NCBI GenBank assembly: GCA_018466975.1 | Contig: CM031560.1 | Location: 2,232,001-2,296,000 of the forward strand | DNA from: Sparassis latifolia | Lineage: Eukaryota > Basidiomycota > Agaricomycetes > Polyporales > Sparassidaceae | DNA length: 64,000 bases | Reading direction: 5' to 3' | In this document: in pieces, positions 57,440 to 64,000 of the stretch | How positions within the stretch are numbered: the stretch's first letter is position 1 | Layout: each line of letters starts with the position of its first letter | Notes under the pieces: model-generated | The model's database searches: none | Told to the model about the DNA's origin: nothing | The model's input: only the letters and a program-made list of their open reading frames with translations | Program-made: the position numbers and the translations under genes

Positions 57440-58763
57440 ATGTCTATACCCCGCGACGTACGTGAATTCCTGGAGGGCTACCCAGAGAACGACGACGACG
57501 CCTCCATGTCCGCGAATTTGCGCTTCTGCTCCAACAAGCTGCGCTGCCGCCCTGATAACCTCTTCGTTGACGAGATACATGACCGATAAGGCATTCTCGC
57601 GAGACTGTACTGTGAATTTGTGGTCCAACGATTGCTACCGCTAGATGGCACGGCGATTACTCGAAACTAGAACACAAACATGGTTTCATCCAATGGCTGT
57701 AAGTCCTACTGTCGCTTCCACCAATCTCTGTAGGCCCTCCAAACGATGAAGTTTCTCGTTGTGACGCGTCCGGATGCGCACGCTAAGCGTCGGCAGCACC
57801 ATTTCGGAATTGTAGTGCTTGCAGCTAGCAGACGCATTTGCATGGTGACAGCGGTATGGCTACAATGGTGGAGAGATGAAGATTGTATTTGAATTCACTT
57901 GATGGTCTCATTCGCTCATCGAGTGCTATCCATTTCACGTCAGCTTTTCTATCCAAGAGTACGGAATGAACTACGAGTCACAGCCCCTCCAAGCCCACGA
58001 AATCGCATCCATGAGGGCAGATCCTGAAATAGTTGACCGTGTCTTCCGGTCGTACGAGCTGATGCTCGATTTCTACGGCATGCGCCTCCAGACTCGCGAA
58101 ACGGGTCTGACGGCACGCTCTTCGCGCAACCACGCCGAGCGTTACAGAAACCTTGTCAGTGAGTGAGAATAAATTTCGGCGTGTCAGAGATACAGCATCG
58201 CCTCTGTGCTTCACTGCAGAAGTCGACTTGTTGTGGGAATTGATTAGACAACTTCCCAGTGGTATCTGTTTCGAGAACTCCACCTCAGCCTGTAAGGAGT
58301 ATCCTTTCTCCGTGCGAGCAGACTTCTTGTGCGCGGAGGTCAGAGGTCGTGCTGTCAATCTTCTGAGACTCGGCTCCGTCGAACAATGGTGACGAGCATT
58401 GGACCAGGATCATCGCACAACTACCTGCGCATCTCTCGCATCTTGAAATGCCTCTCCGAGCTCGGCCTCGAACATCTCAACGGAGGATTCCTCCTGCACG
58501 TCCTGAACGAGCAGAGTGAGCACAATCAGCTCGACACTGCCGGAATCCGCAGCAGCATGGACAGATGGTGGGCGAACTGCATTCGGAACGAGGAGGAGCG
58601 GAAGTGGATCCGGGACACCATTCAGAAGGTGTGGTCGAAGGATGGGTACGTGTTCACGCGGGAAATGTACGAACAGGCATTGGAGAGGAGGAGGGATACC
58701 GGATATCTGGGAGCTAAACGCCAAGCCGCAGAGGCGACTTCAACGACGACCGATGGAGCTTGA
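57440..58763 (+). CDS. Opioid growth factor receptor (OGFr) conserved-domain protein
   Basis: Exons 57440..57585, 57645..57698, 57944..58158 and 58408..58763 give 256 aa. The protein is almost entirely the OGFr_N domain: FCSNKLRCRPDNLFVDEIH, WHGDYSKLEHKHGFIQWLF, EYGMNYESQPLQAHEI and SSHNYLRISRILKCLSELG. Fungal members have no known opioid role; function is unassigned. Two introns are long for this window (245 and 249 bp). The first intron, 57586..57644, begins ATAAGG instead of GT; splicing there is required because unspliced sequence meets a TAA two bases later, and the spliced join restores VDEIHDRWHGDYSKL exactly. The start at 57440 is chosen because upstream in-frame codons are a poor fit. 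It shares a 255-bp divergent promoter with the coiled-coil gene. Confidence 0.85.
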
Positions 58764-59074
58764 TGCCGTGATAGATAAATATCCGCGGTTGTAGACGTAG
58801 AGGTAGAACGACCTTCAGATGTATAATGCCATGTTCACTTCAGGACATCAATTAGGGATGAGCGTCAAGAAGTTCATTCCCCTCAGGAAAGAGGGCTGCG
58901 GCCCGAGAAATATCTGCTTAAACCTTGAAACACATAACTCCGACCCACGTTCACTACAGAGGTGTGGACATAACAATGTCCATGAAGGGACTCTGGCACC
59001 GACACAACTCAGTAGGCTCTAAGACCACAGAAACACGCACTTTGTAGCACCGTAGTCGAAATCATGTCATCTCC
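58764..59074. other. 3' flanks of OGFr and GSKIP genes
   Basis: Short convergent gap; nothing else recognised. Confidence 0.4.
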
Positions 59075-59476
59075 CTAAGACAGCAGACCCAATTTGCTCG
59101 AGAGCGCAGCCTGCCTTGCGGCAAGGTACATGGGACTAACGCATTGCAACAATGCTTCTATGCTCTCAAACGTCGTACCAAAAGGTTCTGCAGCGTCGGG
59201 GTCGTCTCTCTCTGGCTCAACGCCAAGCTACGCGCAATAAATCAGCATCAACAGAAGTGAACGCATCATCGCGAGACTCACGGTGTATCCTCGTGAAGTA
59301 AGCGAGACGACCACCGTCCTCCCTTCGAGTAAGACAACGTGAGCTACAGCCTCGAAAGACGAAAAGTGGGTGATCGCCGCGTTCTTGATCCCAAACGCCT
59401 CCTGCTCCCGCAGGGCGTTCGTGAGCTCCGAATAGACGAACGGTAAAAACTCTCCATCAGGCGGGTCCGATGCCAT
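59075..59476 (-). CDS. GSKIP-domain protein
   Basis: Small protein of the GSK3-interaction-protein domain family (formerly DUF727), also found within CLU proteins. Exons 59282..59476 and 59075..59227 (54-bp intron) give 115 aa. Family features in order are an N-terminal helix with EFLPFVYSELTNALREQEAF, then VVLLEGRTVVVSLTSRGY, the conserved beta strand and turn, and TFESIEALLQCVSPMY followed by a closing helix. In animals GSKIP tethers GSK3-beta to PKA; the GSK3-binding helix is not clearly recognisable here, so only the fold is claimed. It shares a 492-bp divergent promoter with VPS45. Confidence 0.8.
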
Positions 59477-59968
59477 GAAAGTGGAGCCCCCCGCCGCCAG
59501 AGACGAGAGCAGGACAGCTGCAGCTGCAGGGATGATGGCGGGTGGCGGCCGAGCTTGGACTCGAGCGCGCTCGTCTACAGCCGCCGGCAGCCCATCGACA
59601 AGTCTCTCAGATCCTTACCGCAGTCGACCACGTCTATTAATTGTTCTAGGTTCCTCGCGCTGTCGGGAATCATTGCAGTCTCAGCAAGAGCGGGCCATTA
59701 CAACAGCGAATCTCTGGGAGCGATATATACCTTGAGAGGGCATAGGCTCGTTTCCAGCCTCTAGTACTACGGAAGACAGTTGTTCCTTCGTATAGAGAGG
59801 GCAAGGTATCTCGGTCGCTGAGGTATGTCACAATTCCATCTAGTCTTCACTGACCGGTCCTTGATGTTTCAAGTGCAGGAAACGTCGTTTTGTCGTCGGG
59901 GTGCCGGGCTACACATCACAATCCAGCCACTGTTTCTGTGCCTTTGGTGACCGCTATACCTAGCCCTC
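59477..59968. other. Divergent promoter, GSKIP and VPS45
   Basis: 492 bp between opposite start codons; a plus frame at 59475..59735 is incidental. No clear TATA box. Confidence 0.4.
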
Positions 59969-62390
59969 ATGGATGTCGTCAAAGCGGTCGAAACCTATAT
60001 CACGAAGCTCGTCTCCGAGCCTTCGTCCATGAAGGTATTACTCCTGGATGCACATACAGTAAGTAAGCCATGTAGCCATGCTTAGATGCACCTTGCAACC
60101 TCAAAACTGTCTTCCAGACACCCATTGTCTCCCTCGCCTCCACACAGTCTATACTTCTTGCGCACCAGGTCTACCTCACTGACAAGATCGACAACACGAA
60201 GCGGGACCGCATGCCGCACATGAAATGCGTCTGTTTCCTCCAGGCAAGCGAGGAAAGTCTGGAGGCCCTCGAAGCTGAGCTGCGCGAGCCCAAGTACGGC
60301 GACTACTACCTCTGTCAGTACTCCTCTCCGGCATTTACACAGCCCGCTGACGCGCAGGCAGATTTCAGCAACATCCTGAGCAAGACCGCGATAGAGCGGC
60401 TTGCGGACGTGGACGAGCACGAGGTCGTGCGGGAGGTGCAGGTGATTGTGGCCCCCCTCGCTGTTCTGCGTATCGCCTGATATATACCCAAGGAATACTT
60501 TGCAGACTATGCGCCGATACTACCGTGCCTCTTCTCGCTCAACCACACGCCCACAGCCGCGCACCCGCTGTATGGGTCCTCGCCGAACGCGTGGGACCCG
60601 CGAGCGCTCGAGCGCGCCGTGCAGGGTGTGACGGCCGTACTGCTGAGCTTGAAAAAGAAGCCGGTGATCAGATACGAGAAGTCGAGCTCGATGGCGAAGA
60701 AGCTCGGTGTGGAGATCCAAGTGGGTGAGGTTTACCTATCAATGGGATCTTTACTGAGCGTCTATGGATATCCTAGCATCGTATTCAATCGGAAGCCTCC
60801 CTGTTTGATTTCAGGCTAACGCAAGTACCGCCATTACTACTCATCCTGGACCGGCGCAACGACCCTGTCACCCCACTACTCTCGCAATGGACATACCAGG
60901 CGCTCGTACACGAGCTCCTCGGTATCCAAAACGGCCGCGTCGATCTCAGCCTTGTGCCCGACATCCGACCAGAGCTGAAGGCACGTCATTCACCTTCTAG
61001 CCGCTCTCTGCAGCTGACCTGGTCTGCAGGAAGTCACACTAACAACGTCGACAGATCCATTCTTCCAGGCGCACCACCTCGCGACGTTCGGCGACCTGGG
61101 CACAGCCCTGAAGGCGTACGTGCAATCGTACCAGTCGCACTCGCTTGCGCACAACCCCGAGTCGATCAACTCGATTACCGACATGAAGCGCTTCATCGAG
61201 GAATATCCAGAGTTCCGCAAGCTCGGCGGTAATGTCAGCAAGCACGTTGCGATCGTCGGCGAGCTGAGCAGGCTCGTTGAGCGCGATAAGTTGCTGGATA
61301 TCGGTGAGGTCGAGCAGGGTCTCGCCACGGGGTCTGGGGCGGATTTCAGGGTACGCAGGGCGCACACTGATGCTTTACGTTCGTTGACCCTTAAGACACT
61401 GCAGAGTGTGCAAGCACTGATCACGAACCCGGCTGTTCAACCGTGGAACAAGCTGCGTCTCGTAATCTTGTACGCGCTACGGTACCAGAAAACGCATGCC
61501 AATAACGTTGCGTTGTTGATCAACCTCATGTTGGAAAACGGTGTCCAGCGAGAAGATGCAAGAGTTCGTCTCCCTTTCTTGCTGCATATTCTGTGGCAAT
61601 GTGTTGATTTACTCCGCAGCTAGTCTATGTCTTTCTGAATATTGCAGGCTCCGACCAGCGTCAAGACGATCTGTTCTCTGCGGAATCGTTGATAGCGAAG
61701 GGTCGTTCGGCGCTCAAGGGCCTCAAGGGTGTCGAAAACGTGTACATGCAGCACACGCCGCAGCTCGCGCAAACAATTGAAAATCTCACTAAGGGTCGCC
61801 TCAGAGATACAACACATCCATTCCTGGATGGAGCCGGCCCAAATGCTAGCTTGCAACGGCGAGTATTTGCTGGGTAGTTTGATGCTTTATGGGGCTGATG
61901 CACTTCTTGACAGACCACAGGATGTGATAATATTCATGGTAGGCGGGACAACCTACGAAGAGGCTCGCACCGTTGCGCTGCTCAATCAGGAGTCGGCTTC
62001 AGTGGGTGGACAGAGCAGCGCTTATGGTATGCGCCTGCTCCTCGGAGGCACATGCGTGCACAATTCGTCTAGGTGAGATGTGCCTTCTTGTTGTGCTCTA
62101 TGAGTGCTCACAGTCCGACTCTTTCCAGTTTTGTGGAGATGGTGCGCTCTGCGGCTGCCTCATTCCCTGCTTCTGTGTACGAACCGCCACCGGGGTCATC
62201 GAGCACAATGCCGTCTCTCAACCTCAACCTCGGTGGTGTGAACGTCAGCTTGGGCGGACCGAGTGGTTCTGGTGTCTATAGGACAAGCTCTGAGGGCGTC
62301 AGCGTGCAGACAGAGGGCATCAGAGATGGGGTGAAGAATCTGTTTGGGAAGGTACGGCAAGGGGTAGATCGGATAGCGTCGACATCATAA
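59969..62390 (+). CDS. VPS45: VPS45, Sec1/Munc18 protein of endosomal fusion
   Basis: Binds the SNARE Tlg2/syntaxin-16 and promotes fusion at trans-Golgi and endosomes. Exons 59969..60058, 60118..60313, 60362..60441, 60493..60720, 60777..60980, 61030..61350, 61396..61563, 61620..61858, 61914..62072 and 62129..62390 give 648 aa. Family motifs are [74 protein letters not shown] and [19 protein letters not shown]-terminal extension of about 70 residues (Pro/Ser/Gly-rich) goes beyond the usual end. Two introns are GC-AG: 60981..61029 (GCACGT) and 61859..61913 (GCGAGT); both are needed to keep frame and match the family. Confidence 0.94.
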
Positions 62391-62949
62391 TACTTGCCCG
62401 TCTCTTTTCCATTTACTCTAATATTTGCACTTCATACCATTTATTTGGGTGCGGACGACTCTTTCTAATAAATACAGTTTAATACTCATGCGATATGTTC
62501 CGCCAACAAACCGTCAAGCCTTGGTGATATTCCAAATGTGGTACACATGCTGCCTCATAAGGAAGGTTTTGTTCCGATTCCCTAAAGAATCGGTTATCAG
62601 TCTGTGCACGTATGGTGGTTGCTGACATAAAGTTGTACCCGCGCCGCATATAGTAATTTTCTCTTAGAATGGTTATCCGCTTTTTTTACTTTCCGTCTTT
62701 AGGCCACCCGATTCACTTCGGGTTTCCCGCTTCCTGTTCAAGATTTCCGCAACACAAAGTCGGCTGGCATTCCTTGAAAGTTTATTTCCGATGAAAGACT
62801 GGAGGAGGACCGATGGCTAGGGGTGATTGTCTGCATCTCTGCACCCATCCTCTATCTTCTCGCAGCTGCATTCACTCTTCACGTAGATTCTGTATGCTGC
62901 ATAGATGTGAGTGTGCCTGATACTTCCTCCCTCCTTCTCTCCCTTGCTG
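62391..62949. other. Intergenic after VPS45
   Basis: VPS45 3' untranslated region and the promoter side of the next gene. No gene recognised. Confidence 0.4.
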
Positions 62950-63489
62950 ATGTCGACACTTGCAGCTTTGGATTTATATCCTCTCCTCATCGTAGACAAT
63001 AAACCAGCTACTGTGTGGCTCGTCGGAGAAGTCGACTCATCTTGGTTCAAACTTCGCGGTGAACCCTTGGCCGTTGTGAGCATCAAGATCGGTTCAAACA
63101 CTTCAGATGTTTTGAAAGTGTCATGCTTCCAGAGCACCGGGAGTGGAGAGTATGCTTCTGTATGTTGAATTTCTTCTTTTCAACAAATATTTGTTATTCA
63201 TTGCTTTAAGGTGGAAGCCTTCCAAGACGTATTTGATGCCGACACCAAGTTCGGCCCCAGGAACACTATGAGACAGATGCATGCCACGGACATCCACAAA
63301 AATGATCTCGTCCTGGTCAAATGTAACATCACTCGTTGGAGGGTCGATGCTAAAGGTAAGGCTTCATACGAGAAGGGCTGGACCAAGTGGCGGACAGGTT
63401 TCGAACTCGTCACTATAGCACGTCTGTATGATGGGCCCCAGGAGATTAGAGCTGTTGTCCCATGCGCGGAAGTTTCATCATTCATCTAA
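62950..63489 (+). CDS. Small conserved-looking protein of unknown function
   Basis: Exons 62950..63159 and 63211..63489 (51-bp intron, donor GTATGT, acceptor TTTAAG) give 162 aa. The frame is continuous and the residues look like a soluble mixed alpha/beta protein: LYPLLIVDNKPATVWLVGEV, VVSIKIGSNTSDVLKVSC, MRQMHATDIHKNDLVLVKC, and YEKGWTKWRTGFELVTIARL. No signal peptide or membrane helix. The strand pattern with a NDLVLVKCNITRWR stretch recalls a small beta-barrel such as an OB-fold, but I cannot name the family. An ATG at 62911 in the same frame would add 13 residues; 62950 gives the more usual start. Confidence 0.6.
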
Positions 63490-64000
63490 ATAGCCTCTAT
63501 CTTATATGAGCCTGTGCTACTGCTTGTAATCTGCGCTACCTACATTTATTTTCTTCCCCACTATTCGCTTGCAGTGATTGCCACCATAAATTTACATGGC
63601 TTGACTACGGGATTTTCTTGTATACTATTACTATGACTACCGCCTTATCACATGTCGCTCTCGCAGAAATCGATGCTGTGAATATACGTGGGGGGACTAG
63701 GGAATCGGACATGGCGTGCGAATGCAGCGCCGCTCACCCACAAGTTGGCTGCCGACATCACAAGTGACGCAAACACCACCGTCTCCGCGAATATACTGCA
63801 AATATAACGAGTCAACATGAGCGACCGAGGTAACCTGACAACATGCTTTCTTCCTTTGGGCACACGGACCGTCGCTAATAATCCATATCACCCTTTATCA
63901 TACAATGGAGGCTGATCAGCTTCGCGACCAATATCCCAAACCCCGCATCTGGAAACTGCACAAGGCTATGAGGCCTACATAGGACTATGTAGTAGGGACC
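63490..64000. other. Right edge, unassigned
   Basis: Short minus frames at 63648..63863 and 63697..63891 only; nothing recognised before the window ends. Confidence 0.35.

Noticed and set aside
58159..58407. Coding exon inside the long third OGFr intron
   Set aside because: The open stretch 58153..58392 is in the wrong frame for the domain, and splicing it out joins the NLV and SSHNYLRIS motifs exactly.
1..64000. CRISPR arrays, bacterial operons, riboswitches or a secondary-metabolite cluster
   Set aside because: No regularly spaced direct repeats, no bacterial gene organisation, and the CmcJ-like and NmrA genes stand alone without synthases, transporters or regulators.

Overview
The window is nuclear DNA of a filamentous basidiomycete, most likely an Agaricomycete. 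The evidence is gene structure and family content. Nearly every recognisable gene is cut by many 48-65 bp spliceosomal introns with exons as small as 11-21 bp. Genes are compact and on both strands. Several protein families are typical of mushroom-forming fungi: RlpA-like secreted barrels, Ser/Thr-rich GPI proteins, CmcJ/AsaB-like enzymes and a large SAM-methyltransferase family. No bacterial operons, CRISPR arrays or rRNA were seen, and no convincing tRNA. Exon maps were spliced by hand from reading frames, GT/AG signals and family motifs; coordinates are given per gene.

Layout. 1-2.8 kb: two unidentified genes on the minus strand. 2.8-4.2 kb: the CCR4-NOT deadenylase CAF1 (-). 6.6-9.9 kb: the F-BAR/C1/SH3 actin regulator BZZ1 (-), with an apparent 1-bp frameshift. 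10.7-15.8 kb: a decayed RlpA-like copy and its intact paralogue. 16.5-24 kb: a zf-C3H1 (Red1/ZFC3H1-like) RNA-surveillance protein, a histidine phosphatase, a decayed NmrA copy and an intact NmrA oxidoreductase. 25-26 kb: a Kre9/Knh1-like GPI-anchored wall protein. 26-32.5 kb: a repeat-rich, gene-poor block with two diverged copies of a 0.6-0.75 kb element, a 0.47 kb tandem duplication, a hypothetical gene and an HNH-like protein whose active-site histidines appear lost. 33-34 kb: an SRF/MCM1 MADS-box factor. 35-39.7 kb: gene-poor, with two 190-bp Tc1/mariner-type MITEs. 39.7-64 kb: a dense block with an 818-aa SAM methyltransferase, CDC37, an adaptin-binding p34-like protein, a CmcJ-like enzyme, deoxyhypusine hydroxylase (LIA1, with an apparent 1-bp frameshift), MRT4, a coiled-coil nuclear protein, an OGFr-domain protein, a GSKIP-domain protein and VPS45.

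The conserved genes are general housekeeping: mRNA decay and nuclear RNA surveillance, eIF5A maturation, ribosome assembly, Hsp90 client loading, endosomal fusion, actin and clathrin traffic. They do not form one pathway. Many are arranged as divergent pairs on short shared promoters: methyltransferase/CDC37, p34/CmcJ, LIA1/MRT4, coiled-coil/OGFr and GSKIP/VPS45. I found no convincing undescribed multigene system. The most unusual signals are non-canonical introns (three GC-AG, one AT-AG), paired TA-flanked MITEs, a long palindrome, a catalytically degenerate HNH protein, a tandem unit with a conserved hairpin, and paralogue decay beside two intact genes.
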